From contig CM048840.1 of the NCBI GenBank assembly GCA_026545765.1, forward strand, positions 31,438,765 through 31,502,764: DNA of 64,000 nt, written 5' to 3'. This stretch comes from Plantago major. Lineage: Eukaryota; Streptophyta; Magnoliopsida; Lamiales; Plantaginaceae. Below are positions 28,581 to 40,519 of the stretch, in pieces. The translations under genes were made by a program, and so were the position numbers. The notes under the pieces are model-generated. The model had not been told where the DNA came from. It worked only from the letters and a program-made list of their open reading frames with translations, and ran no database searches. How positions within the stretch are numbered: position 1 is the first letter of the stretch; each line of letters starts with the position of its first letter.

Positions 28581-28595
28581 TTTCCTTGTGGTGTG

Positions 28596-29061
28596 GGGGG
28601 GGGGGGGGAGTTTGCATATACTCTCTGGGCGGGGAAACTCTCTTCGATCTTCTCTCTACTTTCTTGATACATAACGGACCTGGGGGATCTGATACTCTCT
28701 ATGTGGGGAAACTCTCTTAGATCTTCTCTCTACTTTCCTGATCTCAATAATGAGCCGGGGGGAGGAAGGGGATCAATTGATACTCTCTAGGCGGGGAAAA
28801 TGTCTTCGATCTTCTTTGTACTTTCTTGATCTCCATGACGGGCCGGGATTTTTTTTTGGGGGGAGGGGGGTTCTCTTTACTTTCTTCATCCATAACAGGT
28901 AATTTTTGTGTCTTTGGTGGGGTGACGCATACCACCGCAGGGTTGCTGGGAACCGGTGGGTTGGAAAAAACAACCGTAACATGTGAAATTATGTTTGTAT
29001 AATATTTGTGTGTGTGCGTGGTGGGGTGACCACATATCACCGCGAGATTGTTGGGAACAAC
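28596..29061. repeat. Remainder of the CACTA target: poly-G, 80-bp and 100-bp sub-repeats
   Basis: A poly-G tract (28594-28608) is followed by about three units of 75-85 bp with the cores TACTCTCT..GGGGAAA and CTTCGATCTTCTCTCTACTT. They match the units at 18920-19035. Then GTGGGGTGAC..CACCGC..GGGAAC occurs twice, about 100 bp apart (28917 and 29018). It is non-coding. Confidence 0.7.
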
Positions 29062-29993
29062 CCTATTGATTGTGTTGTATACTTTTGTATTTTATTTTGA
29101 TTCCGTTTGAGGGATAGATTTTTTTGTTAAAAAAACATGTACATGTTACTAATTAACAAGTCGGGTACGGTAGGACCCTATTTTTACATTCCCTATAGTT
29201 AACATAAATAAACACGCAATAATATAATATTGGATGAAGAATGACTACTGATCGACACCACGACCAATGTTGTCTACAAGGAATTTTGACTATCTTATTT
29301 TCTCGATTAATTTATTTAATCGTCACATATTTATTTCTTATTAAAAATAAACTATACCGTGGCATCGCTACGGGTTGGTATTGGTATACTAGTATTATAT
29401 AAAAAATACATATTTTTAAAAATGACTATATCATTAAGGGTATTATAGTCATTTTGTATATTCTGAAATTTTTTAATTATTAAAAGAATAAATTATACTT
29501 GAACGTACCTAATATTATTGAAAAACTGACTTCGAACCAAAATAGATGAATCAGATCGAATTACATGCAACGTGACGAATATCTAACGAAGACCTGCGTT
29601 TAAGTTGGTACGAAGGTGACCTGAAATTAGAAAATCCCGAGTTGATGTTTGAAGAGTAAAATATAGCATTTGAAGTTAGGACACGCCCTTTTGTAGGTGA
29701 CATGAGTGAATGAATACTACATGACTTTGTATCAAGAAACCACATGAGCTAGGTGAGGGATATAAAAGCATGGTTAAAGAGAGGCAAGAATCTCCTTAAA
29801 GCTAAATAATGGGGTGAAATAGCAGACATTAATCAATATGTGGTTACTTTTTGACCATTATCTCTTCTTTTCCTTGCTTAATCAATAATCATGCCAACTG
29901 AACTCCATATATAGGATAGTAAATCGAGGTCAATCTAAAAGAAACTCCAAAAACTATGTTATCTCTCCTGAAAGCTAATTTCGAATCCAATGT
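29062..29993. other. Intergenic, no gene seen
   Basis: AT-rich DNA. The minus-strand frame at 29551-29745 shows no known motif. Confidence 0.45.
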
Positions 29994-29996
29994 TTA

Positions 29997-30087
29997 GGCT
30001 CTGTTCTCTTCGTCTGCAAACTTATTCAGTTCAGCTCAACTCTACTTAGTTATATTTTATACTACAGTTCAGTTCAGTTCAGACGAA
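29997..30087. mobile_element. Tourist-like MITE, 3' end damaged
   Basis: TTA precedes GGCTCTGTTCTCTTCGTCTG, the same terminus as the element at 9422-9534. The interior contains TTATATTTTATACTACA, comparable to the other copy, and the right side stops at CAGACGAA without the final AGAGAACAGAGCC. The last 15 or so bases are therefore missing or replaced. Confidence 0.65.
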
Positions 30088-30559
30088 TTAATCACTTGTG
30101 TCGATTCTCTCTTTTATCCTTAACTTTCATAAAGCATGTCAATGTATCTTTTTATAAAAAGCTCCTAATTTTTCAGAAAGTAAAAAATGGTGATGGATTA
30201 TAATATGATGTATTGATGTAAGAACTTAAAGTGAAAGCATATGTATACATGTTAGAACTTGGAGTAGACCTAACATGTTGATTATAGTGAAGTAAATGTG
30301 ATGCTTTTTGGAACGTTTCATTCGTAAATTATTTGTTAATTATCGATTGATACAATATCATATTCGTATGCTACTACTTTGTAATCATTGCATTCCACGT
30401 CTAAAATGGATATTCAGTGAGTGAAAAAATAATTGTTCAGGGTGAAGAGGTTCAATGGCATTATCCCTCATATATAGGAAACATATATACAAAGTGTTCA
30501 TTCTACTCCATGTATACTTATTGCATAACCTTATGATTCATGTATTTGAAGGTAATTGG

Positions 30560-31560
30560 ATATGAAAAGATCTGTTGTTGAGTGTGAATTTCTCAACACT
30601 ACTAAGTTCTAGCTAAGTCTTCGTCTTAGTCTGTTCGCGATGGTCCTAAGGTCTTTAAAGCGACTTCAGATAAGAACCTGCACAAAAACTAGTGTGTGGG
30701 GGAGAGGGATTAGAACAATAGACCCGGTTTATTAAGTGTCAAACTGGGCGAAGATTTTACTTGAGATAGATTGAAAAGGTCTACTCTGTATAGTATTTTG
30801 GGTATGAATATGTGAAGGAGACTTACCTTGTTTATGGGGATAAGTCCCATATTTATAGGTTTCCCTTGAGAATGGGATGACTCACATGATTGTGCCAAGT
30901 GCACATCACAGATTGTGCCACCCAAGCCTTAATAGGCCTATGGCCCAATTCCTTGATAGGCCCACGGCCCAATAGGTTGGTTGAGGCTAGGACGTCCAGT
31001 CCACTCCCTTAGGACGTCCAACTTAGAACTGTAGTTTGCACCCTTAGGATGGAGTAGTTATGACGTCCCGCTTAGGACTGTAGTCAACACCCTTAGAATG
31101 GAGCGGTTAGGACGTCCTGCTTAGGACTGTAGTCCGCACCCTTAGGATGGAGCGGTTAGGACGTCCCGCATAGGATAGTAGTTCGCGCCCTTGGGAGAAC
31201 TCGGGGAGCTTAGGACGTCATTGACGCCCTGGACATATTTCAGTCTCAACATATGTCCTCCTAGTTTCCAAGTATCTTTGTAGAAGATAGTTGAGGAACT
31301 ATAGTGTTCGGGGAGCTTAGGACGCTTTTGATGCCCTGGACATATTTCCGTATCAACATATATCCCCTTAGTTTCCAAGTATCTTTGTAGAAGATAGTTG
31401 AGGAACTATACTATCCTAGTAAGGTGTTTCTTCATGCGATCGATCTTGTGAGCTCTGAAAAGAAAATTTTCCTCATCTGTGGCCTCTCTATCTCCCCCCC
31501 CCCCCCCCCCCACAGTCCAAGATGAGATGTCTCGGACTGTAGAAAAAGAGGTATTTGTAA
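30560..31560 (-). mobile_element. LTR-like fragment with two tandem-repeat tiers
   Basis: On the minus strand a TATA-like CTATAAATATGGGACTTATC lies at about 30846-30862. Upstream of it are about four units of 56 bp (cores GGAGCGGTTAGGACGTCC and TTAGGACTGTAGT, 30985-31190). Further upstream are two units of about 112 bp (GGGGAGCTTAGGACG..CTGGACATATTT..TTTCCAAGTATCTTTG, about 31202-31412). A promoter with upstream repeats is typical of retrotransposon LTRs. No terminal TG/CA pair or target duplication could be fixed, so the ends are approximate. A poly-C run lies at 31494-31511. Confidence 0.45.
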
Positions 31561-31879
31561 GTGAGATAGGGTCAAACGTGGAGGCTTAGGGTCAAGGTAA
31601 ATTTTGTCACTCGGATGTGCGGATCCGATGTGCTATGTCCGTGTAGATTTTGTCGCTCGGATGTGCGGATTCGAACTTCGATATATTTTTTTTAATTATA
31701 TTTTAAATATATCGAAGCTGATTGTTCAGTACCTAGTTGCCGCTTCGCTTGTCTTAGACCATCTTATTCTTGTATATTTTGGCAGTTCAGTTCCCGCGAG
31801 TTTTGTGTTACTTAGGCTTTTGCGGATCGCATGCGTGATATGCTTTGTTCCTTAGGCCGCTAGACTTCTTGCTTTGGCA

Positions 31880-33070
31880 TAAATGAATGAACTTCCTGTT
31901 TGTTGCTTGTGGATGATTTTTCCATATGTCAATCTATCTTTTTACCAGGGAAAGTCATCTACGACAATATATTGTTGGCTCAAGAACTAGTTAACGACTA
32001 TAGTAGGCAGGGTGTTTCTCCCCCTTGCATTGTTTCAAATGTGCAAAAGGCATGCGATTCGGTTGAGTGGGTTGCTTTGGAAATGATTTTGGCTGAGTTG
32101 GGATTTCCACTAGTGTTTCTAAAATGGATACTTGTCTGTGTTACAACAGTCTCATACCGTTTTTCTATTAATGGAAGGCCTTCTCGACTCTTTTTAGCTC
32201 GGAGGGGACTACGCCAAGGTTATCCAATTTCTCATCTACTCTTTGTGTTAGTAATGTAATATTTACATCGTGTGTTGCAACAACTTTATGATGTTCCAGA
32301 TTTTAACTTTCACCCAAGATGTTAGAAGTTTAAAATCATGAACTTATACTTTGCAGATGACTTATTATTGTACACACGAGGGGTTATTGATTATGTACGA
32401 CTGATAATGGTAAGTTTAGACAATTCTCAATTGCTACTGGTTTGAAGGCTAGCTAGTTTTACAAAATGTAGGATGTATTTTGGCGGCGTTCATGATGATA
32501 TTCAACAAGAGATGCTGGATAAATTGGCTTTGGGTCTGGTACTATGCCATTTCGTTACATGGGAATACCTTTGGCGAGTAAAAAAAATTACTATAGAAAT
32601 GTGTTGTCCATTGGTTGAGAAGATTATACACATGATTCAACATTGGAGCACTCGACTTCTATCTTATGCGGGACGAAGTCAACTCATTCAGAGTGTTCTG
32701 TTTTCTACTAAAAATTATTGGATGCATGCTTTTCCCCTTCCTAAAAAAGTAATCCTACATATTGAATCTGTGTGTCAAAGTTTTCTTTGGACGAGAAGTG
32801 ATGCTATTAGTCGGAAAGCACCAGTCACATGGGACCATATATGCGATCCTGTTTCAGTACGTGGCCTTAATTTCATTGCCCTTGTTGAATGGAACAAAGC
32901 CACTGTTGTTAAAATGCTTTGGAGCCTATGCAATAAGGCGGACACATTGTGGATTAAATGGGTTCATATGCATTCTATAAAGCATCAGGATATCAGTTCT
33001 TTCCAAACTGTTACATCTTGCTCGTGGATTTTGAGTCAATCTTTAAGTGTAGAGATGAACTGATGGGGAC
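31880..33070 (+). pseudogene. LINE (L1-like) reverse transcriptase relic
   Basis: This matches plant LINE reverse transcriptases in order: LPGKVIYDNILLAQELV (near 31950), a degraded palm motif A region (QKACDSVEW where KAYDSVEW is usual), GFPLVFLKWI, VSYRFSINGRPSRLF, RRGLRQGYPIS, then YFADDLLLYTRG (32350-32385) in another frame. A thumb-like region follows (YAGRSQLIQSVL, NYWMHAFPLP, SFLWTRSD). Stops and frame changes occur near 32257, 32325 and 32455. The upstream Asp of motif A appears replaced while the ADD of motif C survives. The endonuclease and the 3' zinc knuckle are missing. It is dead on this evidence. Confidence 0.85.
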
Positions 33071-33076
33071 TGCAGT

Positions 33077-34402
33077 GTTAGGAATATCTGTTTAGATTTT
33101 GATCAGCAACCTAATGACTTATCTTAACTCAGAAAGGTGCTTAGTACTCTTGGTTCACTTGAACACTGTAAAAGAGGAAAATCACTAAGTATGTTACTCT
33201 AGCAAATCTTGTATAGGATGTTAGGTCTCCGAATGTAATTTTTATATCTTTGAAGAAGACCAAGAAGAAGGCATCCGACATAAGAGTTCAACAAATTTGA
33301 ATATTTGAAGACTGCACAAGATTGTTGAAGACGAAGGAAATTGGTCTCATCAGATACCTATGTCCAGATATCTTGAAGAAACAAGTGTTTTTCAATAAAC
33401 AAGTTTCGCAAAAGATATCTGAGAACACAAGGTTTTTGAACGAGGAAAAGTGCCCACAAATACCTACACTCAGATACCTTGGACAAAACTTTATTTATTG
33501 GAAACAATGTTTTGATAAAGTATATGGAGATGTGAGAGTCTTTTGAAAAGGACATGCAATGCTTCAGAACGTGTGCATAGTTCTGTTGGCACTGCAGGAC
33601 AAAAATAATACAAGTGCAATAAATGTGCAGACAGAGACATCTGAACAAAAGAGGAAATCTATGAAAAGAGACAATGTCTTATGCAGTACTATTTTCAGAT
33701 ATCGATAGTTTGAAATTCATTTGAGCCTAACGGATACTTTTCAAACGGCATGATTTTCAACTATAAATATCAACACTTAGAATGCTTAAAAGACACACTG
33801 AAAACACCAAGAACAAGCTTCTCTGATAATACAACTAGTGGTATCTTTCTCTCAAGCATACAAGCCTTCTGCCTACTTACTCTTTAGCTTACAGTTGCGA
33901 CTAAGCTCTTGAATTCTAAGTAGCACGAAAGTTCTAAGTGTCCTGATCCTTAACAAGCCTTGCTATCTGTGAAGGAGTTGAATCAAAAGATCAAGTATCT
34001 GAGTTTCATTCTCCAGAACATTTAACATAGACTTGGGTCAGTAAAGAACATATCACCACACATTTTGAAGTGTGTCAAGTGATCCTTGTTCTATAGAGTA
34101 TTCCTACGTAACTGAAAAAGTTATTAAGACTACTTGCCTGACAAACCATCATAACCAACACCATACACGGTGTGGAGTACAGGAAGTACTTAGTTTGGAA
34201 AACTAAGGAACAACTCCAAGGTTACTGAGCAGAGGAAGTACTTAGTTTGGGAAACTAAGGAACAGCTCAAAGGTTTCTGAGTATAGGAAGTACTTAGCTG
34301 GGAGTCGGGGAATAACTCAGGGGGAACACTTGGTTGGGAACCTAGTGTAGAAGGAAATCAAGTGATAGGTTTATTGTAAGGAACGATCCCTGGTCTCAAC
34401 AA
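33077..34402 (+). mobile_element. Candidate solo LTR
   Basis: The stretch between the LINE relic and the Copia gag begins TGTTAGGAATATCTG and ends near GGTCTCAACA. It has a TATA-like CTATAAATATCAAC at 33762 and carries three imperfect units of about 60 bp with GGAAGTACTTAGTTTGG (34176-34300). No primer-binding site follows and the flanking five bases do not match, so this is an inference. Confidence 0.4.
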
Positions 34403-35700
34403 TACGACCTTTGCAAATCCGGAATACCTTTACTGGTTTTATCTTGACCAATGGATCATCAGCTTCCTTCGCTCTACTCTTACCGACGAAGCTCTTACCG
34501 TTACTATTGGTTGTAACACCTCCAAAGTCGTTTGGGATGCTCTCCACGCTGCCTTCCAACATTCATCCAAACTTCGTGAGCTTCGTCTTAAAGATGAACT
34601 TCACATCATTCAAAGAGGAACCTGCATGGTCTCTCAATATGGTTTGCACTTCAAATCGATTTGTGATCAATTATCCGCTCTTGGTTGTCGATTAGATGCA
34701 GCCGACAAATCTCATTGGTTTCTCTGCGGATTAAGTGCTGCTTTTGTCCACTTCTCTTCTCTTTAGATGTCGTCCTCTCCCCCTTTCTACTGTGGAAGAC
34801 TTAATTCTGAAAGCTGAAAACTTTGAGATCTTCACTCGGTGTGTTGAACGCGTCGCTCCTCCTTCCACAGTTGCATTTTATGCTTCCAACAATCGTCCAT
34901 CATCATCTCGCCAACAATATTCTTTTGGTGGTTTCACGCAGCCACGAGGTGGTGGTCGTGGTAACAATTCTCAAGGTGGTCGTGCAAATAATTTTCGAGG
35001 TGGTCGAGGTCGAGGTAATCAAGGTTGTCGAGGTATGAATGGTAATCGTTGCCCATCAAGATGTCAAATTTGTCGTGTTGAGGGTCACTATGCTACTAAT
35101 TGTCCTATGTGTTATCAATCGGCTCCCTCTAACGATACACAACTCGCCGAAGCCTTTGCTGCTTCTTGCTCCACTACTCCGGATGACGTTCTTGATTGAT
35201 ATATGGACTCTGGCGCTTCCGCTCATATGACATCCTCTCCATCCAATCTCGATTCGGTCCCTCCTTATGGAGGTAAGCATTCTATTTATGTCGGTTATGA
35301 TGATTCGTTATCTATCTCTCATACTGGTACTCATTCGATATCTCCTAATCTCCGCTTACTCAATTATCCTTTGTGACAACAAATATGTTGTGTTTATTAG
35401 CAGCAATCCTATTGCTCATAAGCGAGCTAAACATATTGAGCTTGATTATCATTTTATACGGGATATGGTGCTTGCTGGACGGCTTACAACTCAGTTTGTT
35501 CCTACAGAACTTAATGTTGCTGATATTTTTACAAAGAGCCTTTCTCGTTCGCTGTTTTATCTCTTTCGGTCCAAGCTTTGCGTTGGTTCTAATCCTACGC
35601 TTCGCTTGCGGGGGGCTGTTAAGGAGTCTTCTGGAGATGCAGTAGCCGACTTACAAGACTCCTAGTTAGTTTGTGTTTGATTAATATAGGAGAGATATCT
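34403..35700 (+). pseudogene. Copia retrotransposon with internal deletion (gag-PR joined to RNase H)
   Basis: The gag part reads NPEYLYWFYLDQWIISFLRS at about 34425, then a UBN2-like region (RLKDELHIIQRG), a Gly/Arg-rich stretch, and a zinc knuckle CQICRVEGHYATNC (about 35065-35105). A stop follows at about 35198 and then the protease motif DSGASAHMT (35206-35232). At about 35370 the sequence jumps to the RNase H tail (DNKYVVFISSNPIAHKRAKH, HIELDYHFIRD, LNVADIFTKSL). Integrase and reverse transcriptase are absent. A purine-rich GCTTGCGGGGGG at about 35603 precedes TGTTAAGGAGTCTTCTGGAG, the probable start of the 3' LTR (about 35618 to 35700 or beyond). There is one frame break near 34760. It is non-functional. 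Confidence 0.85.
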
Positions 35701-36475
35701 TTTTACTACCTTATTACCGTATCTAATTACACAATAAACCTCAATAGATTAACAATTACGTTTTGGTCCAAAATCTCATTTTTGTGCTCACCAAAAGATT
35801 AAACCAAACAGACCTTAAGTAAAAAACTAAAAATTAGACCTTATATCATTTTAAATTATTATTTTAAAAAAAAATCAAATTGTACGCTTTCTGGCAGACT
35901 CCGCCAATAATGTTTGTTTCATTAGTTTAAGCATCACCGATGTTAGTTCCACTAGTTTTAGCACGAAATGTGTTAGTTTCAAAAGTTAGTTTCAACATTA
36001 ACGATGTTAGTTTCACTAACATTATAATCGACATGTGTGTAAGTTTCAACATTAAGTATTAGTTTCAATGTTGATTTAATTGGTTTCATGTGAAAGCAAG
36101 GTGTATATATAGTTTCATTGGTAAAAAAATAAAAATGAAACTTTATATCATTTTAAATTATTATTAAAAAATTAAATTGGAGGCTTTCTGGTGGAGCTTC
36201 TATTAATGGCGGAGCTTGGCAGAGCCTCTGCTCCACCAATTTTATTATTTTTTATTGTTTTGAAAGAAACTTTAAGGCCTGTTTGGTTTCTTTTGGAAAT
36301 TGAGTTTGGTCAACCAAAAAATAGACCTAAATGTAATTGTTTGTCATTAGTTATTTCTAATCCGTAATTTTCAGTTTATGGGGGTTAATTTTAAGAACGC
36401 CTTCATAGTAGGGTATGAAAAAGTAATAATCTCTTAATATAGTGTTTCTTATGTTGTAGAATTATTGTAGAATTA
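35701..36475. other. Non-coding, with a direct repeat
   Basis: A phrase of about 75 bp (TTATATCATTTTAAATTATT .. GCTTTCTGG) occurs at about 35841 and again at about 36134. Between the copies the word TTAGTTTCA recurs many times. It may be a small unrecognised element. No gene is seen. Confidence 0.45.
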
Positions 36476-37473
36476 GGCTCTGTTCTTTTCAAATTCTTGA
36501 ATCGAATCGAATCGAATGGAACCGAATCGAATCAATGGGCTGAACTGAATCGAATCAAATCAAACTAATCGAATCGAATCAAGAAATTATTGTGTAATAA
36601 TAATAACAATTATATGATGGTATATATAATCACAATTAAAAAAATATATTATTTTTGTCATCTTTCTCACATTCTTCCTACTCTTTTTTCTGTCATTTTA
36701 CATTTTTATTTATTATTGTATAACAAACTTTAAAACCAGCCGCGTGTAAGGTACTTTATACGATACCTCAAATGGAAGACACATATCAAATATACGTGAT
36801 TGTTGCTACCTTCACTCTGCATAATTTTATGCGCATGTGTAAACTTGAAATACCAGTTTTGCAACATGATATCAATGTCCAAGGTGGAGTGGATAATGAT
36901 TTATTGAACCCGACAAGGAAAGAAACGATGAGCAGTGCATGAGGAGATGACATTGAGAATTTGGCGCTCTATTCCAGGCAATATAGAGCCCGAGGAAGAT
37001 AATATAGAGCTCGAGGAAGATAATATAGAGGAATAAATGCCATTTTTCAATATTTGTGATATATAATATTATTTTTATAAAGTTTGGTCCGATTTTTGGT
37101 TTGGTTTAACTTGTTTTGGAGTTTTTGAACATGTAGATTTTTTGTTAGTTCAAATTGTAACTATACTCTTTATTTCATTGATCTACTAAAAGTCGTATTA
37201 AAAAGAAAGAAAGAAAAAAAGTTGAAAATAACTCAATTGGATAAATTTTCTTATTTTCCTCGTACGTACAAAAGATCGGGTGTGTAAACAAATAATAAAA
37301 TAATATTAATAATAATAATAATATTATTATTATTAACAACAACAACAACAACAACAATAATAATAATAATATGAATTTAATGAATCAAGGCTGACGAAGG
37401 CAATTTGAATCCGAATGGAATCGAATTGAATGGGCCGAAGTCGAATGAGTTTTCAGTTGAAAATAACATATCC
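36476..37473 (+). mobile_element. PIF/Harbinger element with transposase remnant
   Basis: The termini are GGCTCTGTTCTTTTCAA and TTGAAAATAACATATCC, imperfect inverted repeats, flanked by TTA on both sides (36473-36475 and 37474-37476). Subterminal GAATCGAATCGAAT repeats occur at both ends. At 36770-36935 a frame reads TIPQMEDTYQIYVIVATF, then TLHNFMRM. This resembles the C-terminal end of Harbinger DDE transposases (DDE_Tnp_4), where an I-V-x-A-x-x-x-L-H-N-F-I pattern is usual. The remainder of the transposase is gone. A compound TAA/CAA microsatellite lies at 37285-37372. Confidence 0.8.
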
Positions 37474-37476
37474 TTA

Positions 37477-38340
37477 GTTTCCTTAGCTTTCTCTAATTGT
37501 ATTGATCTTGTATTCTGGCATTATATATAATAGTCTACTCGCACCGTCCATCAAGGTGGATTGAGTCCAAATTATTATTTTTATTACTTTTCAGAAGCAA
37601 ACTATTGCGTCTTGCTACCGCTGCAACCCTGTATTGCTATTTTCAGTCATGTTATTCTGATTCGGTATGAGCAGGATAAAAAACTTCTAGATTATTGTAC
37701 TAGAGTCCTCGATGTTTAGGAGTTTTTGGGTCATTCTTTGATAGACTTGGTCGTTTTGATTGCCTAGATTTTTGGATCGACTTGTACGTACTTTACTTTT
37801 TTGGGAATATAACGTTTTCTTGCTAAAAAAAATTGATTGAGCTAAGGAATAGATTAAGTACATATTACTCAAATTAAAATACTGCCTTTCTGGTTAAGGC
37901 ATAGGTTGTGGAAGTGGAACTATAAGCCAATATTTTAGTGATGTATGATTGTAATTTGTTGGTTTTGTAGAATTGTAATCTATAAATTTATGAATAGCAT
38001 TTCTTATACTCAGCGATTCCGTTTTAAAAAAAATACTCCAGGATAAGTTAAACTTTCGTTTGGCCTCTGTCCCTAGTCAGCCAAATTATTGTGGATTCTG
38101 CTTTTTCTCATGTTTGATTTAGATTTAAATGTCACATTCATACTCTCCAAGATTTTGATGTCTCGTCTTTTAACCTATCATGAATCAACTTTTACAAAAT
38201 AAAGTTAAAGACAAGGTTTATTTTGTCAATACATTTTCGTTATAGATATGCATCTTTTAATAATATCATATAATATGCGTACTTGCCTTGTTAAGTTTCC
38301 GGTCATGTATCATAATTTGGGTATAACAATAATGTACTAC
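37477..38340. other. Intergenic, no gene seen
   Basis: AT-rich DNA without recognisable coding regions or repeats. Confidence 0.45.
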
Positions 38341-38341
38341 T

Positions 38342-38603
38342 TACTCCGTCCCAGAAATAGTTTTCCATTTTGCTATTTTGGGTGTCCCAAACAAAACTTC
38401 TCATTTCCTTTTTTTACAATCAATCATCCAACTTTAACATTAAATGTACTCAAAATCAAACTCGCTTACATTATTTAATCCAACTTCCAACTTTAAAAAT
38501 CAATTTGAGGAACCACTAGTACTATTTTATCCAAAAGTAATATATACCTTATTTTCTCCACCAAAAAAGTAAACGGGAAGCTATTCCCAGAACGGAGGAA
38601 GTA
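38342..38603. mobile_element. Stowaway-like MITE
   Basis: It starts TACTCCGTCCCAGAAATAGT and ends with the inverted form CTATTCCCAGAACGGAGGAA. The length is about 262 bp and the interior is AT-rich and non-coding. Confidence 0.8.
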
Positions 38604-39238
38604 TAAGAATACGATTACCTTGCACTAATAAACTATTGGACGGAAAATGAAATTAAGTAATCGTATACAAATAATATTAAATAAGTTTGGTCGACACACA
38701 TTAATATTGATCGATTATAACAAACGAAATGAAATACAAGGCTAGCTAGCTACTGTCATCGTCTCATAGTACGTACTGCTAATTAAAAGTAATAACTCTC
38801 ACAAATGAAAGATTGGTCGCGTCACTTGAATATGCATTGCTCATCTGCCCTAACGCTTAATTTTTCCTAATTAAACTCAAAATCCAAAATTAAAACATGA
38901 AAAATACGTACTTAGTGAATAAAGAAAAATAAGTAGCTAGAAAAAAGAAAACAAAGTGAACGATATAACGTCTAGTGATCATAATTTCATATCCGCTTCT
39001 TGATTCTCCAATGCCGAATCTCTTGATTCCTTCATCAACTTTGATTCCTCATTACCTCCGAACATGCTGAAAATTAAATCCATCAACATAAGTACCAAAG
39101 CGAAAAAACTGGTTTTACACTTAGAATGTAATACTGATTTCGCCTGACCAGCTAGCGAAATCTGTTTTACAACTTGTTAAGTGTATAGTGGTCGGTTTGT
39201 TTTTATTTAATTACCCAAAAAATGAGAATCTTGATGGA

Positions 39239-40175
39239 TTAATATGTTGATCTGCTACTTGATTCTCTAGGTGCATTGCACCTGAAGCATTCCATCCTAC
39301 TAGCAAAGTTATGCTCATTGCAACCCAACCTGTAATTCCATGGCATGAGTCATACACCAGTAATAATAATATACTACGAACAAAAGTGGGGAACTTAATT
39401 ATTTGCTTCTTTGATTGTGCCACTTACGTAAATTAAAATAGTTACTTTCTCAAAAAAGGAAACATGTCACCTTCATTACATGCATCTAAGAATAATAAAT
39501 ATTAATACGTAGATATGAACTTAAGCTGTCAATACATAAATACGATATGAAACACAAAGTTGAAAAAAGATTGTGTAGATTCACTTTAAATTCTGTCAAG
39601 CAAAAGAAAAAGAAAAAGAAGATATTGCTGCGGCATTGACCAAAAAGTCAGCAAACTAAACTTCAAATAAAGTGTCACCTTTTTTAACTTGGGAGGGAAA
39701 ACTAAGGAAGTTTAACTATAGCATGCATCAACTTTAATCTGTACCAATTAAACTCTTCGAATTACCTAGTACAAATCCAGTCGCCGGATTTCCACCCGGA
39801 GCGGCTACCTCCGACTCCGCCACCACCAGCGCCACCAAATCCGAATGCACGAGCACGCGAAATGTCACCGTCAAAACCTCCGCTGGCACCGCCACCTATC
39901 TCGTCCTTGAGGGCCCCACACTTGAAGCAGCTGGACCGGCTAGCGAAATTGTGGGCCCCACAATTGCCAACGGAGCAGTACCAGTCTCCGGGCCGGACAT
40001 CCGGCCCGGTACTGAAAGCAAACGATGATCCGCCAACGATCCCTCTTCCGCCAAAACTTCCGAAGAGGTCAGCCCGGTCTCCGGGCCTCGGGTCGCCGCA
40101 ACGTTGGCAGGAGTCCCTACGCTGGAAGTTGAGGTGCTGGCATGTTCTGCAGTTCCAATCACCTGGTCTATTCAT
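39239..40175 (-). CDS. RanBP2-type zinc-finger protein, three fingers
   Basis: This is a small plant protein of the RanBP2/NZF-type finger family; such fingers bind single-stranded RNA or protein partners, and the exact role here is not known. Two exons, 39766-40175 and 39239-39329, give 166 residues. Finger 1 has C9, C12, C23, C26 after GDW; finger 2 has C67, C72, C83, C86; finger 3 has C135, C140, C151, C154. The intron splits finger 3 between its first two cysteines, so the unspliced frame would stop right after C135. Gly-rich linkers separate the fingers. The finger spacing and repeated NFASR motif match the three-finger Arabidopsis proteins of about 170 residues. A 5' UTR intron is likely (donor CCAAG/GTAATT near 40400, acceptor TTGTCAG just before the ATG). 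I found no function-breaking change. Confidence 0.9.
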
Positions 40176-40399
40176 TCTGACAAACCCTAGCTAGCAATGC
40201 GTACAAAATAAGTAAATTAGATAAACTTAGTACTTCATGTTAATTAAAAAGAAACATGTCACATTTTTAGGTGACAGTATTAGCTAGCTAGGGCTATGCA
40301 TGGTACAAATTACAAAATGGGATTTTTGCATGAGAAGGAAGACAAATTAAGATGAAAATGGCAATCTTACATGTAATGCTATTAAAGTGGATGAATTAC

Positions 40400-40455
40400 C
40401 TTGGAGAAATGTAAACAAGACTTGGAGAAATGTAAACTAAGACTTGGAGAAATAG
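40400..40455 (-). repeat. Three short direct repeats in the 5' leader of the zinc-finger gene
   Basis: ACTTGGAGAAAT occurs three times at about 22-bp steps (near 40402, 40423, 40441), probably within the 5' UTR just upstream of the inferred leader intron. Confidence 0.7.
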
Positions 40456-40502
40456 TGTTGAATTTATAGAGAGAATGTGAGTTTAGTGGAACATTGGTGG
40501 GG

Positions 40503-40510
40503 TTTATATA
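40503..40510 (-). promoter_or_regulatory. TATA box of the RanBP2-type gene
   Basis: TATATAAA on the minus strand, about 330 nt upstream of the ATG. With an inferred 5' UTR intron of about 220 nt the mature leader would be about 80-100 nt. A second TATA-like CTCTATAAAT lies near 40465. Confidence 0.5.
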
Positions 40511-40519
40511 CTAAAGAGT

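Noticed and set aside
38987-39066. Possible extra 3' exon of the RanBP2-type gene (frame MFGGNEESK)
   Set aside because: It follows a TTTCAG, but joining it to exon 2 from the available donors does not give a sensible ending; the exon 2 stop after STY fits the family. It may be a 3' UTR exon.
39900-40162. Alternative-phase frames across the RanBP2-type exon
   Set aside because: The GC-rich zinc-finger exon leaves several frames open; only the one with the Cys pattern is credible.
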